Shown: positions 37,332 to 46,032 of the stretch, one piece after another
Layout of the letters: every line of letters starts with the position of its first letter
Position numbering within the stretch: the stretch's first letter is position 1
NCBI RefSeq assembly: GCF_002005165.1
Contig: NZ_CP019699.1
Location: forward strand, 248,001 to 312,000
DNA: 64,000 bases
Reading direction: 5' to 3'
From: Novibacillus thermophilus
Lineage (GTDB): Bacteria; Bacillota; Bacilli; Thermoactinomycetales; Novibacillaceae
Made by a program: the position numbers and the translations under genes
The notes under the pieces: generated by a model
The model's database searches: none
Seen by the model: the letters and a program-made list of their open reading frames with translations, nothing else
What the model was told of the DNA's origin: nothing

Positions 37332-38135
37332 TTGAGAAACACCGTTTTATCCTTCGTGCAGTTTCAAAGCGAAATGATGAATGTTTCTGCCAATGTCACT
37401 AAAGCGACTGACTTTATCAAGGAAGCTTCACAACAGAAAGCTGACCTCGTCGTGTTTCCGGAATTGTTTACAACAGGCTACAATCCAGAGATCATCGGTG
37501 ATCGTTACTACGATTTGGCAGAAGATGCGAAGGGACCTACAGTTAAAGCTTTGTCTGACGCCGCAGCCAAATATAACGTTAATGTCGTTGCTCCGATCGC
37601 CTATCGGTTGAATGTTCCGGGTGTCATTTACAACAGCGCTATCGTCATAGACCGAAAGGGTCAGTTCGTCGGTGCTTACCATAAAACGCATTTGTGGGCA
37701 CAAGAGCGTCTTTACTTCAGAGAAGGAACGGAACTGCCTGTGTTCAAACTCGATTTCGGAACGTTGGGCGTGATGATCTGTTACGATGGCGGATTCCCGG
37801 AAGTGACGCGTTCACTTGCGTTACAAGGGGCTGAGCTCATTTTGTGTCCCTCTGCGTTTCCAATACAGGATAAAGATTTGTGGGATATTTACTTTCGTTC
37901 GCGCTCTTTGGAAAATGCCTGCTTCGTAGGCGGTATTAACCGGGTTGGACACGAAGCGGATCGGCACATGTTCGGTAACAACCAGCTGTACAATCCACGA
38001 GGTCAACAACTCTTGTACGGAAAAATGGATAAAGAGGAAATGCAAGTGGTCGAAATTGATCTTGACGATGTGAAGAACTACCGTAAACAGGTCCCGTTTT
38101 TGAAAGACCGTCGACCGGACATATACCGATACTAG
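37332..38135 (+). CDS. Nitrilase-superfamily carbon-nitrogen hydrolase
   Basis: This 267-residue hydrolase has the complete Glu-Lys-Cys triad: VVFPELFTTGY, AYHKTHLW and VMICYDGGFPEV. The family includes amidases, N-carbamoyl amino acid hydrolases and beta-ureidopropionases, all cleaving C-N bonds and often releasing ammonia. The exact substrate is unknown. TTG 37332 follows GGAGGG by six bases and gives MRNTVLSFVQFQSEM, the family-like N-terminus; an in-frame ATG at 37311 overlaps the RBS. It lies 52 bases after the permease gene, so import and hydrolysis are probably linked. Confidence 0.88.
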   Translation: MRNTVLSFVQFQSEMMNVSANVTKATDFIKEASQQKADLVVFPELFTTGYNPEIIGDRYYDLAEDAKGPTVKALSDAAAKYNVNVVAPIAYRLNVPGVIYNSAIVIDRKGQFVGAYHKTHLWAQERLYFREGTELPVFKLDFGTLGVMICYDGGFPEVTRSLALQGAELILCPSAFPIQDKDLWDIYFRSRSLENACFVGGINRVGHEADRHMFGNNQLYNPRGQQLLYGKMDKEEMQVVEIDLDDVKNYRKQVPFLKDRRPDIYRY

Positions 38136-38205
38136 TTTATCACGAGACGAACAGATAACAGTTAGTCATTCGCATTACTTTGACATCGCAACGGGGAGGT
38201 ATTCA

Positions 38206-39141
38206 ATGTTAAAACAAACGCTAATCGTGTATGAACTATTGGATGACCCTCGCGTTTCTGGGGAAAGTGTCGTGGAACTGTTTGCGCCATACGAAGGTGT
38301 GGAAGTTAACTGTAAGACGGTACAGGGGGATAAAGGTTCGACAGATTTTGTGAAGATTACGATTCCAGGGAAGTCCGGGAAGATGGCCGGTGGGAAAGCA
38401 CCGACGTTTGGTATCGTTGGACGTCTTGGCGGCATCGGTGCCCGACCGAATCGGATCGGTATCGTGTCAGACGCAGATGGTGCCATTGCTGCCATGGCGA
38501 GTGCTTTAAAGTTGGCACAAATGCACGATAAAGGGGATCGGCTCGCTGGTGATGTCATCATCTCGACCCACATATGTCCGGACGCGCCGACACAGCCGCA
38601 CGAACCCGTCGACTTCATGGGTTCGCCGGTCGACATAATGACGATGAATCAATACGAGGTTGATCCGCGGATGGAAGCCATCTTATCGATAGATGCGACG
38701 AAGGGAAACCGCGTCATCAACCATAAAGGGATCGCCATCTCCCCAACGGTTAAAGAAGGCTACATTTTGCGCTTCAGCGACGATTTGCTGAGAATTATGG
38801 AGATGACGACAGGGCGATTGCCAGTGACGTTCCCCATCACAACGCAAGACATTACACCGTACGGGAATGATATTTACCACATTAACAGCATTTTACAACC
38901 TGCTGTCGCTACGGCTGCTCCTGTTGTCGGGTTAGCCGTTACAGCAGAGACGGCGGTACCCGGTTGTGGCACCGGAGCAAGTCATGAAGTTGACATTGCT
39001 CTCGCGGCGAAATTCGCGATCGAAGTGGCCAAGGAATTTACAATGGAAAAATGTCACTTTTACGATCGTGACGAATTCGAACGGTTGCAGCAACTGTACG
39101 GTTCGATGACCATTTTACAAACGATGGGCAAGACGAAATAA
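38206..39141 (+). CDS. DUF1177 family protein
   Basis: This 311-residue protein belongs to the uncharacterised DUF1177 family, recognised from MLKQTLIVYELLDDPRVSG, GGIGARPNRIGIVSDADGAIAA and HICPDAPTQPHEPVDFMGSPVD. His and Asp residues in STHICPDAPTQPHEPVDFM and GCGTGASHEVDIALA could bind a metal, but this is a guess. No signal peptide is present. DUF1177 genes are, as I recall, often neighbours of AroM-family and M29-like genes, as here. RBS GGGGAGG precedes ATG 38206. Confidence 0.8.
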   Translation: MLKQTLIVYELLDDPRVSGESVVELFAPYEGVEVNCKTVQGDKGSTDFVKITIPGKSGKMAGGKAPTFGIVGRLGGIGARPNRIGIVSDADGAIAAMASALKLAQMHDKGDRLAGDVIISTHICPDAPTQPHEPVDFMGSPVDIMTMNQYEVDPRMEAILSIDATKGNRVINHKGIAISPTVKEGYILRFSDDLLRIMEMTTGRLPVTFPITTQDITPYGNDIYHINSILQPAVATAAPVVGLAVTAETAVPGCGTGASHEVDIALAAKFAIEVAKEFTMEKCHFYDRDEFERLQQLYGSMTILQTMGKTK

Positions 39142-39187
39142 AGTACTAAAAACTAGAAGTTTTCGCCCTTTTGGCGAGTAATTAAGG

Positions 39188-39193
39188 TATAAT
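39188..39193 (+). promoter_or_regulatory. -10 box before the iclR-type gene
   Basis: This is a perfect TATAAT. No good -35 is found at normal spacing, so an activator-dependent promoter is possible. Confidence 0.4.
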
Positions 39194-39211
39194 TGTATGA
39201 AGGATATGCTC

Positions 39212-39263
39212 AAAAATACACTGAACAAGACGCAAACAACATGCGACTGTCAGTGTATTTTTT
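39212..39263 (+). terminator. 13-bp perfect hairpin with T run before iclR
   Basis: 39212-39224 (AAAAATACACTGA) is exactly complementary to 39250-39262, with an inner CGC/GCG stem and six Ts ending the 3' arm. It lies after the DUF1177 gene and 15 bases before the iclR start. It may end the upstream operon or attenuate iclR. Confidence 0.65.
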
Positions 39264-39277
39264 AAGGGGAATGTCAA

Positions 39278-40053
39278 ATGCTTAAAACAGTCGATCAATC
39301 GTTAAAATTGTTAAATTATTTTTCTAAAGAAAAACCGTCCTGGGGCGCTCGTGAATTAGCGAAAGAAACAGGGATGAATCACTCGACTGTTTACCGTATT
39401 TTAGAGACGCTTGAAGCGAATCGTTTCTTGGTAAAAGATGACGCAACGAAAAAGTATACTCTCGGTATTCGGTTGTGGGAATTAGGCTTACGTATGTATG
39501 ACAGCATGAAACTCCCAGAACTGATTAGGCCCATTATGAAACAACTCATGATCGACACTGGCGAATCGGTTTTTTTGACCGGGCTAGATGGCGACGAAGC
39601 GTTAACTTTAGATGCGATGGAACCTGACAACAAGGTAAAGTATTCTGTTTCCCTCGGAAGTCGAGTCCCGCTGTATGCAGGTGCATCGTATCGAGCGATT
39701 CTGGCGTTTATGCCCCTGAGAAAATTGACAACATCTTGCGTGGGACACTTCAGGCATATACAGAAAACACGATGACCGATCCCCAGCAAATACGGGAAAC
39801 ATTAACGGAGATACGCGAAAAAGGCTGGGCGCAAAGTAGCGGCGAATATACGAGAGATGTGATGGCGATCGCCGTACCACTATTTGATGCAAATGATCAT
39901 ATAGTCGGTTCACTGACTGTGTCTGGACCAAAATACAGATTTACAGAAAATGACATTACACGTCATTTACCTTTATTACAACAAGCGAAAAAGGACGTGT
40001 CAGCGGTCATGAAAAAATATCGGCTTAACTTGAACCGCTACTTTAATAATTAA
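39278..40053 (+). CDS. IclR-family regulator, broken by one -1 frameshift
   Basis: The N-terminal frame gives an IclR winged helix (SLKLLNYFSKEKPSWGARELAKETGMNHSTVYRILETLE) and the first half of the effector domain. The C-terminal half continues in another frame from about 39717 (EKIDNILRGTLQAYTENT ... GWAQSSGEYTRDVMAIAVPLFD). Adding one C in the run 39713-39716 rejoins them into about 258 residues, the normal family length. A sequencing indel is the likeliest cause. IclR proteins usually control a nearby catabolic operon in response to its substrate, so the flanking genes are the expected targets. RBS AAGGGGA precedes ATG 39278. Confidence 0.88.
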
Positions 40054-40068
40054 AGGACGGGTGTCACC

Positions 40069-41022
40069 TTGGAAGATGTCAAACGATATACAGAGATTGC
40101 CACAAAACTGTTGAAAGTGAATTTGGCGGTACAAACGCAAGAAACGGTTTTAGTCGTCACGGATAGTCATAAAGAACACATCGGTCGTTTTTTCGTTACA
40201 GCGGGTAGAGAACTCGGTCTAGAAAGTGTTCACATAACGATGAGCCCTAGGCAAAAGTCGGGTGAAGAACCACCGTTTGTCGTCAGTGAGGCGATGTGTG
40301 CGGCCGATGTTGTCATCTGTGTGACAGAACACTCGCTCACACATACGAAGGCCCGCAAACGAGCAGTGAAAGCAGGGGCACGAGTGGCGACAATGCCGGG
40401 TTTGACCCTTGATATGCTCAGTGAAGGTGCGATCACTGCTGATTACGATGAAGTGCAGTCGCTGACGGAACGCGTCTCTGCTATTCTCGATGCTGGGAAG
40501 ACAGTTGTCATAGAAAAAAATGGCGAAAGGCTAACTTTTGCGATCGATGGGCAGCGTGCTATGAGCAGTACGGGGATGTTTACGCAAAAAGGGCAGTCTG
40601 GCAACTTGCCGTCTGGGGAAAGCTATATTGCACCAGTTGAAGGGACAGCAGAGGGTACGGTGATCATTGACCAATCGATCGCTGGGATCGGAGTTGTACC
40701 GGAACCTGTCAAACTAAAAGTGATGGACGGTCGGCTTGTGGAAGCGAGTGGTCTTACGGGAGAACGGTTGCTGCAAATGCTCGGTGACGCAGACGGTCGA
40801 CTGTTATGCGAGTTTGGAATTGGAACGAATAAGTGTGCGCGAGTGACGGGTAACGTATTGGAAGATGAAAAAGTGTACGGCACGGTCCACATTGCCTTTG
40901 GCAGCAACTCTACATTCGGTGGGACGATTGATGCCGGCGTGCATATTGATTGTGTTGTCGGCGAACCGAATGTGTGGGTCGATGGGGTGCGTGTAATTGA
41001 TCGCGGAAAGTGGGTAAGGTGA
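40069..41022 (+). CDS. M29 aminopeptidase/NicX-fold metalloenzyme
   Basis: This 317-residue protein belongs to the fold shared by thermophilic aminopeptidases (M29) and 2,5-dihydroxypyridine 5,6-dioxygenase NicX. The likely metal ligands are visible: Glu in NLPSGESY, Glu in LCEFGIGTN, His in TVHIAFGSN and His/Asp in GVHIDCVV. At 317 residues it is shorter than classic AmpS/AmpT (about 400) and closer to NicX-type enzymes. Whether it cleaves a peptide or a ring cannot be read from sequence. It starts at TTG 40069 after AAAGGACGGG, 15 bases after iclR, and is the last gene of the island. Confidence 0.75.
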   Translation: MEDVKRYTEIATKLLKVNLAVQTQETVLVVTDSHKEHIGRFFVTAGRELGLESVHITMSPRQKSGEEPPFVVSEAMCAADVVICVTEHSLTHTKARKRAVKAGARVATMPGLTLDMLSEGAITADYDEVQSLTERVSAILDAGKTVVIEKNGERLTFAIDGQRAMSSTGMFTQKGQSGNLPSGESYIAPVEGTAEGTVIIDQSIAGIGVVPEPVKLKVMDGRLVEASGLTGERLLQMLGDADGRLLCEFGIGTNKCARVTGNVLEDEKVYGTVHIAFGSNSTFGGTIDAGVHIDCVVGEPNVWVDGVRVIDRGKWVR

Positions 41023-41041
41023 ATGGATCCTGCTATACTTT

Positions 41042-41085
41042 AAAATCGCGTAGGAGGGGGAGCCATCCTCTTCCTACGCGATTTT
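41042..41085. terminator. Intrinsic terminator, usable on both strands
   Basis: AAAATCGCGTAGGA (41042-41055) pairs with TCCTACGCGATTTT (41072-41085). The stem has A and T flanks on both sides, so it can end the catabolic island and possibly the opposing yihY-type gene. Confidence 0.85.
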
Positions 41086-41199
41086 GTTTAACTAATAGAT
41101 ACAACTTCTTACGGAATATATTTTGAACCGCCGTATTTACCGAACGGTACGTACGGTGGTGGGAGAGATCGGGGGATAGCTGCCCCCTCCTACTCGATT

Positions 41200-42054
41200 T
41201 CATTGCTCTGTTTTGCGTTCACGTTTTAAGAAGTGGAGGGTGGCGTTGATCTCGCCGCCGACGAGCAAAATCAGGCCGGTTAAGTAAAACCAGAGCATCA
41301 AGACGATCGCGCCGGCTAAACCGCCGTACGTTGCCGAGTAGTGACCGAATTCGTTTACGAAAAAAGAGAAAGCGTACGATACAAGCTGCCAGCTCACCGT
41401 TGCGAAAAGGGCGCCGGCTGCAATGTCCCTCAAGTCGAGCCGTTTGTTCGGAGCGGCATAGTAAAGGAACACGAGGACCGAAAACAGAATTGTAAAACTG
41501 ATCCCCCACCGCAGCACATTCCACACCGACCAGAAGGCTTCAGTCATGTGGAACAGTGAAAAGAAGAGGAGACCGATGGCTTGACCGAACACGGGAAGGA
41601 TGAGCGCCACCAGCAAAATGCCGATGAGGGCAAACGTCAACACGATCGCCGTACCGCGCGCTTTCCAGAGTGGGCGGCTTTCTTCGACGTCGTACGCTTC
41701 GTTTAAAGCGCGTATGAGGGCGTTGGTCGCGTGAGAAGCCGACCAGATGGTGGCAACCATCCCGAAAGAGAGTAAACTTCCCCTTTCCACGTCCAACACA
41801 TCCCGCACGTTTCCTTCAATGACGTCCATGGAGGCGCTGGGAACGTAACGGCTGAGGAGGGCTAACACTTCTTCGGAGGAGACGAAGTACCCGAAGAGCG
41901 CCATGGCAAAGATTAAGAAGGGAAACAGGGACAACAAGAAGTAGAAAGCGAGCTGGGCTGACAAATCCGGCAGGCGGTTGTCCAGTATTCGCTGGATCAG
42001 TTGTTTCAGAAACAATCGCGCCGACGCAATGTTGGGTTTTCCTTTCACCATCAT
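41200..42054 (-). CDS. YihY/UPF0761 family membrane protein
   Basis: This 284-residue protein has about six membrane helices and the family blocks LSAQLAFYFLLSLFPFLIFAMALFGYF, WSASHATNALIRALNEAYDVEE and YSATYGGLAGAIVLMLWFYLTGLILLVGGEINA. It was once annotated as ribonuclease BN or BrkB; the present view is a membrane protein of unknown transport role. ATG 42054 has GAGGAAG eight bases upstream and is preferred over ATG 42081. It stands alone and diverges from uvsE. Confidence 0.88.
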   Translation of the reverse strand: MMVKGKPNIASARLFLKQLIQRILDNRLPDLSAQLAFYFLLSLFPFLIFAMALFGYFVSSEEVLALLSRYVPSASMDVIEGNVRDVLDVERGSLLSFGMVATIWSASHATNALIRALNEAYDVEESRPLWKARGTAIVLTFALIGILLVALILPVFGQAIGLLFFSLFHMTEAFWSVWNVLRWGISFTILFSVLVFLYYAAPNKRLDLRDIAAGALFATVSWQLVSYAFSFFVNEFGHYSATYGGLAGAIVLMLWFYLTGLILLVGGEINATLHFLKRERKTEQ

Positions 42055-42167
42055 GTTGGACACTTCCTCAACTAAGTGCATTTAAGATTAGTATGGTCCG
42101 CGGTGTGGATGACAAAAGCTTTCACTGCACACATTAAAAAGTATGACGAGAAGCGAGAGGGGATTGT

Positions 42168-43130
42168 GTGAACATACGATTCGGTTTCGTCGCCATGGCG
42201 CTGTCGTTACAAAATGCATCGCCGTCCCAGACGATGACGGTCACCCATTTCAAAAAGTTGGTCGACCGCGAGGCGGCTTTACGGAAAATAACCCGCATCG
42301 CTTCGTCCAATTTAACGAATACGTTGCGCATCCTTCGCCACGCCCATGCGTCCGGGATACACGTGTACCGTTTTTCTTCAAGGCTGATCCCCCTCTTCGG
42401 ACACGATTTAACGAAGGAGTGGGATTTTTTTCGCTACTTGCATAAAGACTTTGAACAACTGGGTGATTTTATTCGCGAAAAACAGATGCGAACGAGCTTT
42501 CACCCGGAACATTTTACCCTCATCAATTCGCCCCGTGAAGACGTCGTGAACCATTCCATTGAGGACCTCAAGCGGTATGCCCAAATGTTGGAGGCGATGG
42601 GCTTGGACTCCCGCGCTAAAATCGTCCTCCACGTAGGCGGAGGCTACCAAAATAAAACCCGTTCCCTGGAGCGGTTTAAACGCCACTGGTCTCGCGTTCC
42701 GAACAACGTGAAGGAGCGGCTGACCCTTGAAAATGACGACAAGACGTACACCGCCGTCGAGACGTTGAACCTCTGCCAGTCACTCGGCGTCCCCATGGTG
42801 CTGGACATCCACCACCACCGTTGCCATCATGATGGGACGGATTTGCGGGACTTGGTTCAACCCATTTTTAAAACGTGGCGAGGGACGGGCCTCGTTCCGA
42901 AGATCCACGTCTCATCTCCGAAAGACGAAACGGATTTCCGCCGTCACGCAGCGTTTATCGACCCGGATGACCTCATTCCTTTTCTGGACATCGTACGGGA
43001 ATTCGACCAGGATATTGATGTCATGATTGAAGCGAAACAAAAAGACGAAGCGCTGTTCCAGCTCGTGCAAGAGCTGACGAAGCGCCCCGGTTTTCGACGC
43101 ATCGACGGCGGGACGGTCAGCTACTGCTGA
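42168..43130 (+). CDS. uvsE: UV DNA damage endonuclease
   Basis: This 320-residue UvdE/UvsE TIM-barrel enzyme nicks DNA 5' to UV photoproducts, starting an excision pathway independent of UvrABC. The family blocks are RFGFVAMAL, RFSSRLIPLFGH, FHPEHFTLINSP, LHVGGGYQNK, LTLENDDKTY, LDIHHHRCHHDG, KIHVSSPK and MIEAKQKDEAL. They carry the expected His, Glu and Asp metal ligands. GTG 42168 follows GAGAGGGG. It is a single gene. Confidence 0.94.
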   Translation: MNIRFGFVAMALSLQNASPSQTMTVTHFKKLVDREAALRKITRIASSNLTNTLRILRHAHASGIHVYRFSSRLIPLFGHDLTKEWDFFRYLHKDFEQLGDFIREKQMRTSFHPEHFTLINSPREDVVNHSIEDLKRYAQMLEAMGLDSRAKIVLHVGGGYQNKTRSLERFKRHWSRVPNNVKERLTLENDDKTYTAVETLNLCQSLGVPMVLDIHHHRCHHDGTDLRDLVQPIFKTWRGTGLVPKIHVSSPKDETDFRRHAAFIDPDDLIPFLDIVREFDQDIDVMIEAKQKDEALFQLVQELTKRPGFRRIDGGTVSYC

Positions 43131-43158
43131 ATCTCTTGCCGGACATTGTCATTTTTTC

Positions 43159-43187
43159 TTGCGATTTAACACAATATATAGTATGAT
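43159..43187 (+). promoter_or_regulatory. Promoter of the nrdIEF operon
   Basis: TTGCGA (43159-43164) and TATGAT (43182-43187) are 17 bases apart and about 35 bases before the cobalamin riboswitch. An NrdR box fills the spacer and reaches the -10. Confidence 0.7.
43169..43184. promoter_or_regulatory. NrdR box
   Basis: ACACAATATATAGTAT matches the NrdR consensus ACACWATATATWGTGT at 15 of 16 positions. NrdR represses ribonucleotide reductase operons when dATP/ATP is high, and this site overlaps the nrd promoter. A second box at the usual spacing was not found. Confidence 0.75.
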
Positions 43188-43221
43188 TATCCAAGAAAGG
43201 CTTCTACATATTGAATATAGG

Positions 43222-43410
43222 AGCGCATGCGGGTGTCTGCTTATAACAGCAGATGAAAAGGGAATCCGGTGAAATTCCGGAACTGCCCCCGCAACTGTGA
43301 GTGCGAGCGAAACCTCCGGACCACTGCACATGACGGTGACCGCTGCTTGTGTGGGAAGGGGAGGGAGTAGGATGAAGCACGAGTCAGGAGACCTGCCCGA
43401 ATGCGATGCT
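43222..43410 (+). ncRNA. Cobalamin riboswitch
   Basis: The conserved core is present in order: GGTGTCTGC, AAAAGGGAATCCGGTG, the AACTGCCCCCGCAACTGT loop, and the B12-box-region AGTCAGGAGACCTGCC. It is in the 5' leader of nrdIEF and is followed by an intrinsic terminator. Bound adenosylcobalamin should therefore stop transcription of this B12-independent reductase. The 3' boundary is approximate. Confidence 0.95.
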
Positions 43411-43521
43411 TTTCCGACCTTCGGGGATGGAGCGTCGGTGGCGACACGAGGTGGTTAGCTGCTTTCGGTAGAGCGCCGTGGCAGTTCTGACCCGACATGG
43501 TGATCGATTGGTCGCTTGAAG

Positions 43522-43548
43522 CTCCATCCGGGAAGGATGGAGTTTTTC
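43522..43548 (+). terminator. Riboswitch-controlled terminator before nrdI
   Basis: CTCCATCC (43522-43529) pairs with GGATGGAG (43535-43542) around GGGAA, followed by five Ts. It ends 24 bases before nrdI and is the expected expression platform of the cobalamin riboswitch. Confidence 0.9.
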
Positions 43549-43571
43549 ATTGGGAGAAAGGAGTGTGAAAC

Positions 43572-43943
43572 ATGCTCATTGCGTACGATTCTCGCACGGG
43601 AAACGTGCGCCGGTTTGTCCGAAAACTGGACGCTGAGAGCGTACAGATTGATGACGGGCTCACCGTCCGTCAACCGTTTGTCGTGGTGACGTACACGACG
43701 GGGTTTGGGGAAGTCCCGAAGAAGGTGGACGATTTCCTTAAGGTTAACGGCGAGCATTTAGTGGGCGTGGCGGCCAGCGGCAACCGCAATTGGGGTCAGT
43801 CGTTTGCCCGGAGCGCCGATGTGATTGCCGAGAGGTACGGCGTCCCCGTCATATGCAAATTCGAGTTGTCGGGTACGGAACAGGACGTAAAGCAATTTAT
43901 GGAAAGGGTGGAGGAGCTTTGGCCAGCCGGCACGTTGAGTTGA
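43572..43943 (+). CDS. nrdI: NrdI flavodoxin-like protein
   Basis: This 123-residue FMN protein generates the oxidant that assembles the Mn2-tyrosyl radical in NrdF. The N-terminal phosphate-binding loop YDSRTGNVRRF and the YTTGFGEVPKKVDDFL and GVAASGNRNWG blocks are family hallmarks. It is the first gene of the operon, with RBS AGAAAGGAG. Its end overlaps the start of nrdE by 25 bases. Confidence 0.93.
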   Translation: MLIAYDSRTGNVRRFVRKLDAESVQIDDGLTVRQPFVVVTYTTGFGEVPKKVDDFLKVNGEHLVGVAASGNRNWGQSFARSADVIAERYGVPVICKFELSGTEQDVKQFMERVEELWPAGTLS

Positions 43944-46003
43944 ACAACGAAATGATGATGTTAAAAGACGACTTTTTTCAACTGGACAAAGACCGAGAAG
44001 CGGTGGAAGTGTTCATGAAAGAAGTCGATGAGAAGATGATGACCTTCCATTCGCTCAAAGAAAAAATCGACTTCATGATCGAACAAGACTACTATTACAA
44101 CGTTTACGAGGACTACAGCTTCGATCAGATCGCCCAGGTGTTTGAGACAGCCTACGCTTACGGTTTTACGTTTCAGTCGTACATGGCCGCTTCGAAATTT
44201 TACAACGACTACGCTTTGAAAACCGACGATCAAGCCCACTACCTTGAGTATTACGAAGACCGCGTGGCGATCACGGCCCTCTATCTCGGCGGCGGTGACT
44301 TGGACAAGGCGATGCGGCTCGTCCGCTCCATGATGGAACAGCGCTACCAGCCGGCGACACCGACGTTCATGAACGCCGGAAAGAAGCGGCGCGGGGAAAT
44401 GGTCAGCTGTTTTCTCCTAGAGATGGATGACAGTCTCAACTCGATCTCGTTCAACATCGGCACGTCGATGCAACTGTCGAAAATTGGCGGCGGCGTGGCG
44501 TTGAACCTGTCTAAGTTGCGGGCGCGAAACGAAGCGATCAAAGGGGTGAAAGGGGCGGCGAGTGGCGTCATCCCGGTGGTGAAACTGTTGGAAGATGCCT
44601 TCTCTTACGCGGACCAGCTCGGGCAGCGAAAAGGGGCGGGCGCCGCCTACTTGAACATATTTCACTGGGACGTCGTGGAATTTTTAGATACGAAAAAAAT
44701 TAATGCCGACGAAAAAATACGCATCAAGTCCCTGTCCATCGGCTTGATTGTACCGAGCAAATTTTTCGAACTGGCTGAAAAGGGCGAGCCGTTTTACGTC
44801 TTCGCACCGTATTCCGTCTACAAAGCGTACGGCAAGCATCTAGACGACATGGATATGGACGACATGTACGAGGCCCTCGTGCAAAACGAAAACGTCCAGA
44901 AGAAACGCCTCGATGCGAGGGAGATGCTGACAAAAATTGCCGTGACGCAAATGCAGTCGGGATACCCTTACCTCGTGTTCAAAGATAACGCCAACAGAGT
45001 CCACGCGTTAAAGGACATCGCCGATATCAAGATGTCGAATTTGTGTACGGAGATTTTTCAGTTGCAGGAGACGTCAACGATTAACGACTACGGTGAAGCA
45101 GACGTCATCCGCCGAGACATTAGCTGCAATCTCGGCTCCCTTAACATCGTCAACGTGATGGAATCCGGAAAAATACGCGAATCGGTGCACGAAGGGATGG
45201 AGGCCTTGACGGCGGTCTCCGACAAAACGCGCATCACCAACGCACCGAGTGTGCGAAGGGCCAACGAGGAGCTTCACTCCGTCGGATTGGGAGCCATGAA
45301 TTTGAACGGATTTCTCGCAAAGAACCACATCATGTACGAAAGCGAAGAAGCGAAAGATTTCGTGCGCACCTTTTTCATGATGGTCAACTTCTACTCGCTG
45401 GAAAAAAGCAATGAATTGGCCCGGGAGCGCCGGACGACGTTCAAGGACTTTCACAAGAGTGAATACGCCAAAGGGACGTATTTCGAGCAGTACTTGAAGG
45501 AAGACTTCAGGCCGCGAACGGAAAAAGTAAAGCGGCTGTTTAACGGCATATACATTCCGGGGATCGCCGATTGGCAGGAGCTCAAAGAAAAAGTGCAGCG
45601 AGACGGGCTGTATCACGCGTACCGGCTTGCCATCGCGCCGACGCAAAGCATCAGCTATATACAGAATGCCACGTCCAGCGTGTTGCCCATCGTCGATCAC
45701 ATCGAAAACCGCACGTACGAAAAATCGACCACTTACTATCCGATGCCGTTTTTGTCGAAGCAGAATTACTACTATTACAAATCGGCGTACCACATCGACC
45801 AGTTTAAACTCATCGACCTGATTGCGGAAATTCAGCGCCATGTCGACCAGGGAATCAGCACCATTCTGTACGTCAACAGCAACATTTCCACGCGGGAATT
45901 GGTGCGCTATTACGTGTACGCCCACAAAAAAGGACTGAAGAGCCTCTACTACACGCGCAACAAACATATTGACGTCGCGGAGTGCACGAGCTGCGCCGTC
46001 TAA
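43919..46003 (+). CDS. nrdE: Class Ib ribonucleotide reductase alpha subunit
   Basis: This 694-residue catalytic subunit reduces NDPs to dNDPs. The active-site Cys pair is in MVSCFLLE and SNLCTEIF, the latter with the Asn-x-Cys-x-Glu catalytic triad. ISCNLGSLN, APTQSISYIQNATSSVLPI, the radical-path tyrosines in LYYTRNKH and a C-terminal CTSC pair for NrdH/thioredoxin are all present. No N-terminal ATP cone is seen, as expected for class Ib. TTG 43919 (MASRHVELNNEMM) follows AAGGGTGGAGG; the longer frame from 43790 only shadows nrdI. Confidence 0.95.
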   Translation: MASRHVELNNEMMMLKDDFFQLDKDREAVEVFMKEVDEKMMTFHSLKEKIDFMIEQDYYYNVYEDYSFDQIAQVFETAYAYGFTFQSYMAASKFYNDYALKTDDQAHYLEYYEDRVAITALYLGGGDLDKAMRLVRSMMEQRYQPATPTFMNAGKKRRGEMVSCFLLEMDDSLNSISFNIGTSMQLSKIGGGVALNLSKLRARNEAIKGVKGAASGVIPVVKLLEDAFSYADQLGQRKGAGAAYLNIFHWDVVEFLDTKKINADEKIRIKSLSIGLIVPSKFFELAEKGEPFYVFAPYSVYKAYGKHLDDMDMDDMYEALVQNENVQKKRLDAREMLTKIAVTQMQSGYPYLVFKDNANRVHALKDIADIKMSNLCTEIFQLQETSTINDYGEADVIRRDISCNLGSLNIVNVMESGKIRESVHEGMEALTAVSDKTRITNAPSVRRANEELHSVGLGAMNLNGFLAKNHIMYESEEAKDFVRTFFMMVNFYSLEKSNELARERRTTFKDFHKSEYAKGTYFEQYLKEDFRPRTEKVKRLFNGIYIPGIADWQELKEKVQRDGLYHAYRLAIAPTQSISYIQNATSSVLPIVDHIENRTYEKSTTYYPMPFLSKQNYYYYKSAYHIDQFKLIDLIAEIQRHVDQGISTILYVNSNISTRELVRYYVYAHKKGLKSLYYTRNKHIDVAECTSCAV

Positions 46004-46032
46004 CGAAAACGTTAAGAAAAGGGGAATGGAAA

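Noticed and set aside
43188-43221. Second NrdR box downstream of the first
   Set aside because: The ACATATTGAATATAG stretch is AT-rich but misses the conserved ACAC and GTGT ends at the right spacing.
45074-45967. 297-codon minus-strand frame inside nrdE
   Set aside because: It is a shadow frame; the plus strand holds all reductase catalytic motifs.
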